64,000 nt of DNA from Chelydra serpentina (GCA_037349315.1 JBAIAC010000068.1:19187001-19251000); one strand, 5' to 3'; shown: positions 9,468 through 21,297, counted from the stretch's first letter. Translations and numbers: made by a program. The notes: a model not told the origin generated them from the letters alone.

Positions 9468-10695
9468 ATACCATCACTATAAGCTGGACACACACAGTTC
9501 TATAAGCTGATCTTGAGAATCAGCCGTTGTGGTGCAGAGAATGGAGAAAGAGAGTTCTCTGTTTCATGAGTTGCACTGATCCCCTTTCAGATGCTTGGGG
9601 AGGAATAAAGGGAAAATGTGGTTATAGGTGACTTAGAAAATGCTACAAGGAATCAATAGGCTCCTCAAGGCTTTGAGAAAGGCTTTGCAAAACCCCTTCT
9701 AGGTAGAAAAGGATGCCGGGTGTGGACTAAATGGACTTTATGGTTCATTCCATCCATGAAATATGCAACCAGTATAATGTGTACAATGTGAAAACACAGA
9801 AGCTCATATACCTTTTGGGTGACTGATATCATGTCTCTCTGTGTTTATGTCATCTCTTATCCAACCTAGGTTGAAATTGCTCAGATAAGAGGAGTTCCCT
9901 GTTAAGCATGTTTCTTATGGATGTGCCTAAGGACCAATCAAGAATGGGCCTGCATTGTGTGAGACACTGTACAAACACAGAGTATTAGTGGCCTAAAGAA
10001 CTTGCAATCTAAATAGAAAAGATAGACACAGGGTGGGGGTAGGTGTATCGCACACAAGCAGAGTGAATGATGGTGGGAGCAAAGCTTATGTTAGTGCCAT
10101 AGTTTTGTGGGGGTGAGGTGGGAGTTGGCTTAATTAGGATGGGATCAGCTAAATGGAAAGAAACGTGAAAGGAGAGGGAACATCAAAGGGAAGCAGTGTG
10201 AAGGGGACAGACCATGTCTATCTTGTATTTATCTGCACTATGCACATGCAGAGAGCAGAATAAACAACAATAATACTGAGTCCCCACAGATCTTTGGGGC
10301 TTGGAGCACTCCATACTTGGCAAAGAGTTATTCTCTGAACAGTGCTTCAGTCCTAACTGTGTCCATGTGCTTTGGGCAGGGCAAGGAGTGGCGTGCAGAG
10401 GAGTAGAAACTGAAGCAGAGAAGCAGAAGGAAGGGTGGGATTAATTAACCCGGAAGGGAGGGAGAAAGAGAACAGATATTATGGGACGAGAAGAGAAGAG
10501 CATCAAGTGGGAGAAGAAGATATTGTATTCAAATGCAGACACATTCGAGTGTAAATTTCCAGTCCACCTTTCTCTGTGGTCTCAGTTTGCATTGATAATT
10601 ATGGGCTTGCAAAATCAATTGTGGGGAACAAATCTGTGCACTTCTAGCTACTTGAGCCACATTTCAAATGTGGGTGCAATAGCTGGCGTGTACGT
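9468..10695. other. No gene seen; possible CORE-SINE fragment
   Basis: About 9945-10015 (GACACTGTACAAACACAGAG, then AACTTGCAATCTAAATAG) resembles the 3' part of old amniote SINEs of the CORE type. Nothing else recognised. Confidence 0.4.
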
Positions 10696-11042
10696 AACCC
10701 ACACACCTCTGGGTGTGGTGTTCTGTCCCAACTAGTGGCACCAAGACCACTTAAAGAGAGAGAAAATGAGTCTGCTCTACAGCCTCAGCTAACAGCTAGT
10801 TGGCTTTTAGCTCATGCGGTAGAGACTCATGCATTAAGCTCCAGAGGTCTCCAGTTCCATCCTCCCTGGTCATCGGCGGGCAGGATCGAACCGGGGACCT
10901 CTGGAGCTTAGTGCATGAGCTAAAAGCCAACTAGTTGTTAGCTAAAGCAATAGAGCAGACACATCTCTCTCTCTCTCTCCCTCCCTCCCTCCTCAGTGTC
11001 ACTAGATGGGACAGGACACCACACCCAGAAGGTGTGTGGGTT
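10696..11042. mobile_element. 347-bp palindromic element with tRNA-like core
   Basis: Ends AACCCACACACC...GGTGTGGTG and its inverse pair over about 45 bp (10696-10740 with 11000-11042), and an inner pair of arms (about 10790-10861 with 10876-10935) is also inverted. The left inner arm holds a pol III A-box-like TAGCTCATGCGG (10808-10819) and a degenerate B box; the right arm, read on the minus strand, holds a near-perfect B box GGTTCGATCC (10883-10892). A CT/CCCT tract lies near the right end. I infer a MITE-like palindrome built from a tRNA-derived sequence copied in both orientations. Confidence 0.65.
10963..10992. repeat. CT-rich microsatellite
   Basis: Run of CT then CCCT units inside the palindromic element; the left arm has the corresponding AGAG tract. 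Confidence 0.8.
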
Positions 11043-11339
11043 GCATGTTCATTTTGTGAATGTAGATTGCCTCTGTGGAAAGAAGGTTATCCTTGATCTG
11101 GATTCAAACATCTAAATTCAGGAATATTTGGAATAAAAGCCTTCTCTAATTAAAACATAGTGAATTTTATTACTCATCCCAAGTAGAACTACTCAAAAAT
11201 CAGAATGTAAATTCCAATATTTCAAATTTTTGTTTTCATCCTGAATCAGGACAAAAAGTCAAAATATTTAATTTTTCTGTGGACAGAAAGTTAAACAAAA
11301 ATGATTCAGAAATGTCAAAACATTTTGTTCCAGCTTGGT

Positions 11340-11665
11340 CCAATATGAATCTGTGTCCCGTTGAGCTTTGGGAATTGTAGTTTAGGTGCCTTGTGTCCAT
11401 TCTCTCCTACAGATTGGGCCCGCTGGCTGGACTACAACTCCCATGAAGGACTATGTGCATATGGCTACAACAATGTACTATAGAGTACTTCAATGTACAA
11501 TGTACTTCAACCAATGGGGAGTCTGTAGTGCAGCATGGGAGACGTAGTCCAGGCATGGATCCCAGCTCATAGAGAAGAACAGAGGCATGAGACATCAGAG
11601 CTACAATTTCCATGAGGCACCACACGAGGTGGACACGCTGACAGACACAGATTAATGTCAAAATC
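11340..11665. repeat. Palindromic repeat with ACTACAA-TCCCA motifs
   Basis: AATCTGTGTC near 11346 pairs with GACACAGATT near 11643-11652. Inside, GGGAATTGTAGTTT, GACTACAACTCCCATGA, CATGGGAGACGTAGTCC and GCTACAATTTCCATGAGG are four related motifs in alternating orientation. Flanking A/T-rich sequence (about 11150-11340 and 11665-11870) also shows diffuse inverted similarity, so the whole may be a large old MITE. Confidence 0.5.
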
Positions 11666-11870
11666 ATCCTAAACAAAATGTTGCAATTCAATCTGTCAAA
11701 CCAAAGAATCTTGATTCAAGCTGACCCAACCCAAGTCAGACTATTTTGCTTAGATTTTCTTGACAGAAAATTGAAGAAATTCAGCAAAATCTAAATTTTC
11801 CCACAATTTTAATTTCACAGAAATTCCATTTTCTGTTGCCAAAACTTTTCAACAGAAAATTCCCCACCAT

Positions 11871-12737
11871 TACTAATCGCAAGGCTGACACATTCCTAGA
11901 TCTATGTTGCCATCTGTGATGAAATGTACAAACCCGCACCAGGCAAGAAGAGACTGAAGAGCAGCATTGGGCTCATGCAGCCTCACCCACAAGGCATGCC
12001 AGTCTTGGAGGAGGAGCCTTCCAAACTCAGCTCGGAAGTGCTCAGCCTGGCCAGGTGGACAGACCTCTCACCCTTAGCTCACAGAGAGGAGCACAGCAGA
12101 GAGCCAAGCTCCCTTGGATGGCCTGTGAGGATGGTAGGACAGACAGCTGGAGGATCTGGGTAGGACAGAGCAGCAGGATCTCCTCATTATTTCTGTTAAT
12201 GTAACTTCCTTTTCCTTTGCTACCTTAAAGACTGAGATTCAGGGCTAGGTCCCTGGGCAGACTCCTGCAGAGAATATGAACCCCCAGAAGAGAAGGTGGG
12301 TGCATTGTAGGAAGTAGCCTAGGGAAGAAGCAAGAGGTGTGCCCAGACAGGCCTTAGCGAGTTGCTACAAGGGTCCCTGGGTTGGAACCCATGGAGAGGG
12401 AGGGACTGGGTTCCTCTAGAGCCTCATTGGGATGACTAGCCAGAAGACTTCAGATGCCAGGGGCAAAAAAGACTATTGGACCTGGGATTATCAGGAGAAA
12501 ATCCTGGTTTACCCTAAATGGGATAAGACCAAAGGTGATGTGGTCAGAGGGCTGAGTCACAAGACAAAAGGGGACTATCGGCAGACATGCTCAGCAGGAC
12601 TACAAAGGACTAAACCCTGCAATGGTGCCCTTAGACACTAGGTGGTGCACAGCTTGTGAGTCACTTCGCCACACCATCCAAGATGCTAAATTCCCGTTTT
12701 CCTGGTGTTAGTCAACACATATGTATTACGTGTAGTG
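11871..12737. other. No gene seen; possible unclassified interspersed repeat
   Basis: About 12230-12660 contains GGGTCCCTGGGTTGGAACCC and related blocks that loosely resemble 29150-29441 (GGGTTCCTGGGTTGGGGTCC), suggesting both belong to one repeat family, possibly LTR-related. No supported protein. Confidence 0.3.
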
Positions 12738-13471
12738 CAGCAGTTCTCAACCGGGGATCCGGGGGTGCCACAAGCAGGTTTCAGGGGGATCCGCTAAAAT
12801 AAACCAGGCTTCAGCCCCGGGGGGTGGGGCTTGGGCTTTAGCCCCACGTGGCGGGGCTTGGGCTCAGGCTTCAGCCCCTGGCAGTGGGGCCCGGCCTTCG
12901 GCTTCAGAGCCAGGCAGCAGGGCTCGGGGACGGAGCAGCACCTCCACCCCCAACTCACCTCAGTGGGCCACCCAGCCTATGGGACAGCACCAGCAACGAG
13001 TTTCACACTGAGTAAGTCAAACAAAAATAATATTCCACGGTTTGCTTTTGTACCTACATTACTTTTCTTTTCTTATATTATATCTGTGTGTGTTTCACTG
13101 TATAGCTATCAATTTAATACAGCTTTTAATCGACTGGATATGCAGACCAACAGTTGTTGTGGCACAGGTGAGCCGTGGAGTTTTTATAGCATGTTGGGGG
13201 GGTCCTCAGAAAGGAAAACATTGTGAACCCCGGCTGAAGTGTTGGTTATTAGGAGAATGTCAGTACAAAAACAAAAAACTGAAAGCCAAAGCCCGAGCCC
13301 CACTGCCCAGGGTTAAAGACCAAGCCCCGAAGCCTGAGCCCTACTACCTGGGGCTGAAGCCAAAGCCTGAGCCCCGCCACCTAGGGCTGAAGCCCAGTTT
13401 ATTTTGGCAGATCCCCTGAAACCTGCTCATTGCCCCCCAGAGGGCCACACACTCCCGGTTCAGAACCGCTG
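12738..13471. mobile_element. Composite hAT-type element with inverted 5' copy
   Basis: Begins CAGCAGTTCTCAACCGGGG and ends with the inverse CCCGGTTCAGAACCGCTG; 8-bp flanks GTGTAGTG (12730-12737) and GTGTACAC (13472-13479) match at six positions, as for a hAT target duplication. The ordinary right end is around 13200-13236 (GGGGGGTCCTCAGAAAGG). The part from about 13250 to 13471 is an inverted copy of the left part, including GCAGGTTTCAGGGG and the AAAATAAAC block. The GC-rich inner part has tandem GGGCTTGGGCTCAGGCTTCA-like units. Confidence 0.6.
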
Positions 13472-13495
13472 GTGTACACCATATTAACTAGGTAG

Positions 13496-15385
13496 TATCA
13501 TAGGACTGGAAGGGACCTTGAGAGGTCATTTAGTCCAGTCCCCTGCACTCATGGAAGGACTAAGTATTATCTAGACCATCCCTGAAAGGTGTTTGTTTAA
13601 CCTGCTCTTAAAAATTTCCAATGACAGAAATTCCACAACCTCCCTAGAGAATTTATTCCAGTGCTCAACTACCCTGACAGTTAGGAAGTTTTTCCTAACG
13701 TCCAACCAAATTGCTGCAAATTAAGCCCATTGCTTCTTGTCCTATCCTCAGAGGTTAAGGAGAACAATTTTTTTCCTCCTCCTTGTAACAACCTTTTATA
13801 TACTTGAAAATTGTTATGTCCCCTCTCAGTCTTCTCTTCTACAGACTAAACAAACCCAATGTTTTCAGTCTTCCCTCATAGGTCTTTTTTTTTCCAGACC
13901 TTTAATCATTTTTGTTGCTCCTCTCTGCACTTTCTCCAGTTTGTCCACATCTTTCCTGAAACATGGCGCCCAGAACTGGACACAGTACTCCATTTGAGGT
14001 CTAATCAGAGTAGAGCGGAAGAATGATTTCTTGTACCTTGCTTACAACACTCCTGCTAATACATCCCAGAATGATGTTTGCTTTTTTTGCAACAGTGTTA
14101 CACTGTTCTTTTATATTTAGCTTGTGATCCACTATGACCCTAGATCCCTTTCTGCAGTACTCCTTCCTAGGCAATCATTTCCTATTTTGTATGTGTGCAA
14201 CCGATTGTTCCTTCCTAAGTGGAGTACTTTGCATAGAATTTCATCCTATTTACTTCTGACCATTTCTCTAGTTTGTCCAGATCATTTTGAATTTTAATCC
14301 TATTCTTCAAAGCTCGTGGAACCCCTCCCAGCTTGGTATCATCCGCAAACTTTGTAAGTGTACTCTTTTGCCATTATCTAAATCATCGATGAAGATATTG
14401 AACAGAACCAAATCCAGAACTGATCCCTGCGGGACCCCAATTAATATGCCCTTCCAGCATGACCGTGAACCACTAATAACTATTCTCTGAAAATGGTTTT
14501 CCAACCAGTTATGCACCCACCTTATAGTAGCTCCATCTAGGTTATATTTTCTAGTTTGTTTTTGAGAAGATCATGTGAGACAGTATCAAAAGTCTTACTA
14601 AAGTCAAGATATACCATATCTACTGCTCCCCCCAATCCACAAGGTTTGTTACCCTGTCAAACAAAGCTATTAGATTGGTTTGACACGATTTGTTCTTGAC
14701 AAATCCATGCTGCCTGTTACTTATCACCTTATTTTTTCTAGGTGTCTGCAAATTGATTGCTTAATTATTTGCTCCATTATCTTTCTGGGTGCTGAATTTA
14801 ATCTGACTTGCCTATAATTCCCCGGGTTGTCCTTATTCCATTTTTAATATATTGGCACTACATTTGCCCTTTTCCATTCCTCTGGAATCTCTCAATTTTT
14901 CCATGACTTTTCGAAGATACTTGCTAATGGCTCAGATATCTCCTCAGTCAGCTCCTTGAGTATTCTAGGATGTATTTCTTCAGGCCCTGGTGACCTGAAG
15001 ACATCTAACTTGTCTAAGTAATTTTTAACTTGTTCTTTCCCTGTTTTAGCCTCTGATCCTACCTCATTTTTACTGGAATTCACTATGTTAGACATCAAAT
15101 CACTGCTAAACTTTTTGGTGAAAACTGAAACAAAAATGTCATTTAGCACTTCTGCCATTTCCACATTTTCTGTTATTGTTTTTCTCTCCTCAATGAGTAA
15201 CAGGTCTACCCTGTTCTTTGTCTTCCTCTTGCTTCTAATGTACTTGTAGAGTGTTTTCTTGTTACCCTTTTATGGTCGCTAGCTCTTTTAATCTTGTTTT
15301 GTGCCTTAGCCTTTCTAATTTTGTCCCTACATACTTGTGTTATTTGTTTATAATCATCCTTTGTTGACCTAGTTTTCACCTTTTG
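13496..15385 (-). mobile_element. 5'-truncated, decayed CR1, minus strand
   Basis: The 3' end on the left reads, on the minus strand, GGACTAAATGACCTCTCAAGG then CCTTCCAGTCCTATGAT, a CR1 tail. Minus-strand reverse transcriptase pieces include [20 protein letters not shown] (14892-15164) and GVPQGSV...[13 protein letters not shown] (14307-14516), separated by frameshifts. The 5' end is lost near 15385, within the linker before the reverse transcriptase. A lineage distinct from the intact CR1. Confidence 0.8.
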
Positions 15386-16706
15386 TGCATGGCACTAATA
15401 TATATAAATTTGTTGGGAAGTTATGTTGTTTTCTGCACAATTCTGTGCACTCATGTCAAGCATTCCACAACACTTTGCAAAGCTGAAGTCATCTTTGGCA
15501 TTAGAAAATAGGAAGCCTGTCAAAGTCAAGATACATGAATGGTGCATCCTTGCATAGTTTGGGATATACCTCTATGCTCAGCTGGTTTGGAACGTAGTAT
15601 CCAAAACAGAGAGAAGAAAAGTACAGAACAAAACAAGTTAAGGAACTCTTGCAAACTGGTGGGTTGGATTTTAATGATGTGTGAAGAACTTTATAACTTG
15701 TAAAATCATTCTAAAATACTATTTTGAAGCATACCTTCTGTGTAAGGTGAACATGCTGCGAGATAAGAATTGCTTTCCAGAAGAAGGGTATGTACATTTC
15801 CTTTTCATGTTGTACTGCTTTCTCTTTAGATAATAAATTTGACTAAGTTCAGTTATTTGATCTCTTGAATATTTTAAGAATGAACTGTGAGAGTAGTCAA
15901 ACAATTGACAATACCTTTTAATCTATATTGCGTAACGGATAGAGTAGGGTATTATGGCATCCTTCAAATCTTTAATCAATATCACAGCAACAGCAGCAAC
16001 ATTAAGTTTCCTAGATGTGTAAAGGGCTATACTTTGCATGATATTCTATAGCTGTCCTTCCCTCCTGTACTCCGAGAAAAGCATATTGGCTTCTGGGCAT
16101 TTTTTTTAATGATTGGCAAAATCTTGTAAAGGGAGTGAATCTGTATTAAGCACTTGGAACAAGCCTTAATACATCAGTGTCTATGCTTCACCATCCAGCA
16201 TCCATTAACCTTTCTAATTTTTATTCTTCCAGATTGTGTCTCAATATTCTTGACTTTAGAGGATTAGAAGGGTGACGGCTGTGGTGTTCCCATGGAAGCA
16301 AAAATGAAAAGCAAAGCCAAAAACATGTCCGTGTATTGTTCACATCTGAGTTATTTTGTTCCCCGTTTTAATGCAATTAAAAACAAGATGGTTTTTGGGG
16401 TATTCTGGTGGCCACTTTGCAGCTACTCATGTTTCTGTTCTAAGCTAGAATCTTCTTCGCTGTCAAGCATTCCATTCCAGCCACATCCAATAATATTGAT
16501 GAAAAATTAGAACCTGATTCTCCATTGCTCTGACCTTGTGCAGTCATTTACATCAGTGCAAAATGGGTGTAAATTGCTACCAGTCCCAAATGATAGCGCT
16601 TTACTCCAAGTTCAAGTTGGTGTGAATGATTACACATGGTGCACGGTCATGAAGATTCAGATCCCTGAAAAAGAGTTTGTCACCTTAAAATTACAGAGGG
16701 CCCAAT
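15386..16706. other. No gene or clear repeat seen
   Basis: Mostly A/T-rich sequence without recognisable features. Confidence 0.5.
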
Positions 16707-16770
16707 CCTCAGCTGGTGTAAATCAACATAGCTCTTACTGGAAGCAATGGAGCTATGTTGATTTACAATT
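16707..16770. repeat. Short palindromic element (CCTCAGCTGGTGTAAAT type)
   Basis: CCTCAGCTGGTGTAAATC and the inner AACATAGCTC are inverted around a short centre with GAGCTATGTTGATTTACA. A second member of this type is at 62849-62917. No coding capacity. Confidence 0.5.
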
Positions 16771-17370
16771 CCTGACCCTGATGCTCCACAGAGACAGAGC
16801 CAAGCTAGGTCTCCAGACATTGCTGGGTTCTACATCTGTGGAACTCCAGTTCTGAGAGGAAGGCTTCCTCAAGAGATACCATAGTGCTACTTGCCTGCTG
16901 CCAAGGACTCAGTGTCAAACTGTGACTGTTCACTGCTATCCATGACACGAGGGTGCTGAGATATGAAGTTGGGGTGAGATAGTCCTTGCTGTGATGTTTC
17001 TGCCTGAAGAGAATAACCTGTCCCCCAAGAGGCTGAAGCTCCCTGCAGACAATCAGAAGTACCACCAGCTCCGCACAAGAACTGTTTTTGAAGGCTCCTG
17101 TTGAGCCCCTGCTTCCAGGCTCCTTTCTCTCTGTTTACCAAATGGGTGAATGAAGCAGAAGTCTTCTCAATCCCTGTGTGATTGGAGAGAGAGAGAGGGT
17201 CTAGGACCTGCCTTGTCACCTGCTGTGAACACTTCTAGTGCACTGGGCTGATACTCCTCAGGTTTGATAATGCTGGTTCAGAGTTCACCTCCACAGGAGG
17301 AAGACCCTTTTTGTGTGGATTTTGCCCATAATATTTACCCAGAGATCTACACCAAAAGCCTCCATTTTCC
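16771..17370. other. No gene seen
   Basis: Overlapping short open frames on both strands but no recognised domain; nothing supports a gene. Confidence 0.5.
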
Positions 17371-17655
17371 CATTGTTGTATGCAGTATTGTTGTAGCAGT
17401 GTCGATCTCAGGATATTACAGAGATAAAGTGGGCAAGGTAGTATCTTTTACTGGACCAACTTCTGTTGGTGAGAGAGACAAGCTTTCAAGCTACACAGAG
17501 CTCTTCTTCAGGTCTAGGTAAGGTACTAAGATCTTGTATTTAGCTGTGACATGCTTAGTACCTTTCCCAGACTTGAAAAATAGCTTTGTAGCTAGGAAGC
17601 TTGTTTCTCTCATCAACAGAAGTTGGTCCAATAAACTATATTTGTCCATTTTCCC
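17371..17655. mobile_element. PLE terminal unit, second family, inverted dimer
   Basis: Left arm, minus orientation: ACCTTGCCCACTTTATCTC and GGTCCAGTAAAAGATACTAC, preceded outward by CAGTGTCGATCTCAGGATAT, the inverse of a PLE-like terminus. Right arm, plus orientation: CTTAGTACCTTTCCCAGACT, AGCTTGTTTCTCTC, CAACAGAAGTTGGTCCAATA. The two arms are inverted copies. The family is distinct in sequence from the units at 8383 or 25301. Confidence 0.6.
17480..17511 (-). ncRNA. Hammerhead-like motif in second PLE family
   Basis: Minus strand: CTGAAGA (17511-17505), A (17504), GAGCT (17503-17499), loop, AGCTT (17492-17488), GAAA (17487-17484), then GCTTGTC. The layout is the same as at 9302-9343, although stem II is built from different bases (GAGCT/AGCTT with one G-U pair). 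The core CUGAUGA is changed to CUGAAGA, so activity is unlikely in this copy. Confidence 0.4.
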
Positions 17656-18009
17656 AAGCAGTTAATCCTTTGTTAAGACTGAGCTATTTTAGTGCTGTAC
17701 GAAAATGAGATATTTGGGATGGACAAGCCCTCAAAGAATGAACGTTATCTGCTGATACGATTGTTAAAGTAACTGGTTATTTTCATATCTGTTAGCTATT
17801 GCAGGGCTACAGTCACCATCTAGGTACCAATTACAAAATCAAGATGAGCATATAAATGATCTGCAATGATTTTGAAGTGGACCCTGCTCTTGCCATTCTG
17901 GGTTTTGGGCATTCCTTCCTTCCTTTCTTTTTTTCTGTACCCTAACTCTTTTCTCCCGTCTTCACTTCATTTCTTGGGAAGTTTCAATTAAAATTTGCAT
18001 TTGAAAAGG
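17656..18009. other. No gene seen
   Basis: No coding sequence recognised; a CCTT/TTTC pyrimidine run lies near 17911-17935. Confidence 0.5.
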
Positions 18010-18014
18010 GGCAG

Positions 18015-19203
18015 TGTGGTGGGTTGGATCACAGAAACCCCCTTGGGGCTGCCAACTGATGTGCTGAAACTACTTCTAAGTCTGTTTTCCCTGGCAGGTT
18101 GGGACTCCAGAACCATGCTTGGTTGTGCCAGACACACTTGCCGGCTACAAACACAGACCCAGGTCTGAACCACGTCCCACAAACTGCAGGCTTAACTGAA
18201 AGCCACGTAAGAAGTGTTCCAGTCTCTAACACTCAGAAGCCCAACTCCCCATGGGGTCCAAACCCCAAATAAATCTGTTTTACCCTGTATAAATCTTATA
18301 CAGGGTACACTCAAATTGTTCACCCTCTACAACTCTAACAGAGAGATATGCACAGCTGTTCCCCCCAGGTTAATTAATATGTAAAAAGTGATTTTATTAA
18401 ATACAAAAAGTAGGATTTAAGTGGTTCCAAGTAGTAACAGACAGAACAAAGTAAATTACTAAACAAAATAAAATACAACACGCAAGTCTATGCCTAATAC
18501 AGTAAGAAAACTGAATACAGATAAAACCTCACCCTCAGAGATGTTTCAGTAAGCTTTCTTTTACAGACTAGTCTCTTTCTAGTATGGGTCCAGCAATCAC
18601 TCACACCCCCTGTACTTACTGCCCTTTGTCCCAGTTTCTTTCAGGTATCCTTTGGGGTGAAGAGGCTATCTCTTAAGCCAGCTGAAGACAAATTGGAGGG
18701 GTTTCCCAGGGGTTTAAATAGACTCTGTCTTGTGGGTGGACACCCCTCCCTCCCCTGTGTAGAATCCCAGCTACAAGATGGAGTTTTGGAGTAACATGAT
18801 CAAGTCACATGTCCATGCATGGCTCAGAACTTACAGGTAGCAGCCATGGTTCACATGCTACCTTGAATGTCCTCAAGTAGACTTCTTATGTGGATTGGAG
18901 CCTTCCAAGATCCATGTCTGTTAAGTGTTTCTTGATTGGGCACTTAACTTGCAAATTCCTTTCCAAAGAGGCTGCCCAAATGCCTTACTAAGGCTACTTA
19001 AAATCAAACCAGTACACAGCCAATATTTATAACTTCAAATACAAAAATGATACATGCATACAAATAGGATGAATAGATTCAGTAGATCACAACCTTTACA
19101 GAGATGTTTTACATGGCATATGTAGCATAAAACATTTTCCGGTTATGTCATATATACATTCATAAGCATATTGTCATAAAACCTTATGGGGTGCAATGTC
19201 ACA
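18015..19203 (-). mobile_element. Solo LTR, 1.19 kb, with 5-bp TSD
   Basis: The segment runs TGTGGTGGGTTGG ... GCAATGTCACA, so it has TG...CA ends in either orientation, and GGCAG lies on both sides (18010-18014, 19204-19208). A 5-bp duplication with TG/CA ends is typical of an endogenous retrovirus or Gypsy LTR. I assign the minus strand because that reading starts TGTGACATTGCACCCC, has a TATTTAAA box near 18712-18720 and an AATAAAA near 18391. An internal hairpin TACCCTGTATAA/TTATACAGGGTA lies at about 18281-18306. No internal coding region remains. Confidence 0.65.
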
Positions 19204-19208
19204 GGCAG

Positions 19209-19720
19209 TACTGGGCTTATTTTGATGCCTTCTGATGGGGTTTTCCAGAGTGTAGGACCAAGCACTGAGAATGCCTTGCCTCACTCTTCCAGAAGTCATG
19301 CTCTCTGAAGCAGGCAGGGTTCAGAGGTGTATCTGCCTAATATGACCCCTGCCCACCCTATTCTAGAGGGACTACCTCCAGTGAGAGAGGAAAGCAGTGT
19401 GTTTCCCCACTAACCCATTCCTGCATCAACATGCTGAGACTTCTAGCTGGGATTGTGGCTTTCATGATGTGGAGAACGGTCCCATTAGGAAATGAACTGT
19501 AAATACCAACTCACTTCAAACAGCCACCAAATGACACTGATTCACAGTTGCTGCCATCATACACTATACTGGAACCAGTGAATTAGAGACGGAAAGCACC
19601 ATAGCTCTTTACTCAAACAGTTAGGCCCTCCAGTCTTTCTTTTCTGATAATAAACTCTTGTAAGACTAATATAATTAAACTGTTTTTATAGCTGACTCAC
19701 ACCTAATCTTTGCTTTTTTC
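19209..19720. other. No gene seen
   Basis: No recognised coding sequence or repeat boundary. Confidence 0.5.
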
Positions 19721-21297
19721 AGAACATGGGAACAGCCATATTGGGTCAGACCAATGGTCCAGCTAGCCCAGTATCCTGTCTTCCAACAGTGGCCAATGCC
19801 AGGTGCCCCAGAGGGAATGAACAGAACAGGGAATCATCGAGTGATCCATCCCCTGTCACCCATTCCTAGCTTCTGGCAGTCAGAGGCTAGGGACACTTTA
19901 GAGCACAGTTTTGCATCCCTGCCCATCCTGGCTAATAGCTATTGCTGGACCTATCCTCCATGAACGTATCCAGTTCTTTTTTGAACCCTGTTATAGTCTT
20001 GGTCTTCACAACATCCTCTGGCAAAGAGTTCCATAGGTTGACTGTGCGCTGTGTGAAGGAAAACTTCCTTTTGTTTGTTTTAAACCTGCTGCCTATTAAT
20101 TTCACTTGGTGATCTCTAGTTCTTGTGTTATGAGAAGGAGTAAATAACACTTCTTTATTTACTTTCTCCACAGCAGTCATGATTTTATAGACCTCTATCA
20201 TATCCCCCCCCCCCCCAGTCATCTCTTTTCCAAGCTCAAAAGTCCACATTTTATTAATCTTTCCTCATATGGAAGCTGTTCCATACCCCAAATAATTTTG
20301 TTGCCTTTCTCTGTACCTTTTCCAGTTCCAATATATCTTTTTTGAGATGGGGTGACACACAGTATTCAAGATGTGGGTGTACCATGGATTTATACAAAGG
20401 CAATATGATATTTTGTATCTTATTATCTATCTCTTTCCTAATGATTCCCAACAATCTGTTAGCTTTTTTGACTGCTGCTGCACATTGAATGAATGTTTTC
20501 AGAGAACTATAGAGAATGACTCCAAGATCTCTTTCTTGAGTAGTAACAGCAAATTTAGACCCATCATTTTATATGTATAACTGGGGTTATGTTTTCCAGT
20601 GTGCACTATTTTGCACTTATCAATAGTGAATTTCATCTGTCATTCTGTTGCCGAGTCACCCAGTTTTGTGAGATCCCTTTGTAACTCATCACAATCTGCT
20701 TTGGTCTTAACTATCTTGATAGTTTTGTATCAGCTGCAAATTTTGCCGCTTCACTGTTTACTCTTTTTCCAGATCATTTATGAGTATGTTGAACAGGACT
20801 ACTCCTGGTTCAGACCCCTGGTGGACACCACTATTTATCTCTCTCCATTCTGAAAACTGACCATTTATTCCTACCCTTTGTTTCCTATCTTTTAACCAGT
20901 TACTGATCCATGAGAGGACCTTCCCTCTTATCCCATGACAGCTTATTTTGCTTAAGAGCCTTTGGTGAGGGACGTTGCCAAAAACTTTCTGGTACAGAAG
21001 CTGATTTAAATGATAGGTTACATGTGACAGTTAGTAGTTCTGCAATTTCACATTTGAGTTCCCTCAAAACTCTTGGGTGATACCATCTGCTCCTGGTGAC
21101 TTATTACTGTTTAGTTTATCAATTTGTTCCAAAACCTCTTCAAATGACACCTCAATCTGGGACAGTTCCTCAGATTTGCCATCTAAAAAGAATGGCTCAG
21201 GTTTGGGAATCTCCCTCACATCCTCAGCCGTGTAGACCAATGCAAAGAATTTATTTAGTTTCTCCACAATGGCCTTATCGTCCTTGAGTGCTCCTCA
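19721..21297 (-). mobile_element. CR1 LINE 3' two-thirds, minus strand
   Basis: The left end is a 3' UTR that on the minus strand ends with CATTGGTCTGACCCAATATG. Minus-strand coding pieces include KLNKFFALVYTAEDV (near 21240), KLNSNKSPGADGIT, VHPHLEYCV, LELEKVQRKATKLFG and [13 protein letters not shown], in the order of a CR1/L3-type reverse transcriptase and C terminus, with frameshifts and stops. At 21297 the element flips orientation (see 21298-21771). Confidence 0.8.

Noticed and set aside
10800..10935. tRNA genes on both strands
   Set aside because: Boxes are split between the two arms of a palindrome and no complete cloverleaf is formed.
13042..13419. 125-codon frame rich in KPEP and LGLKP repeats
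   Set aside because: It is a read-through of tandem GGCTTGGGCTCAGG-type units in the composite hAT element, not a protein.
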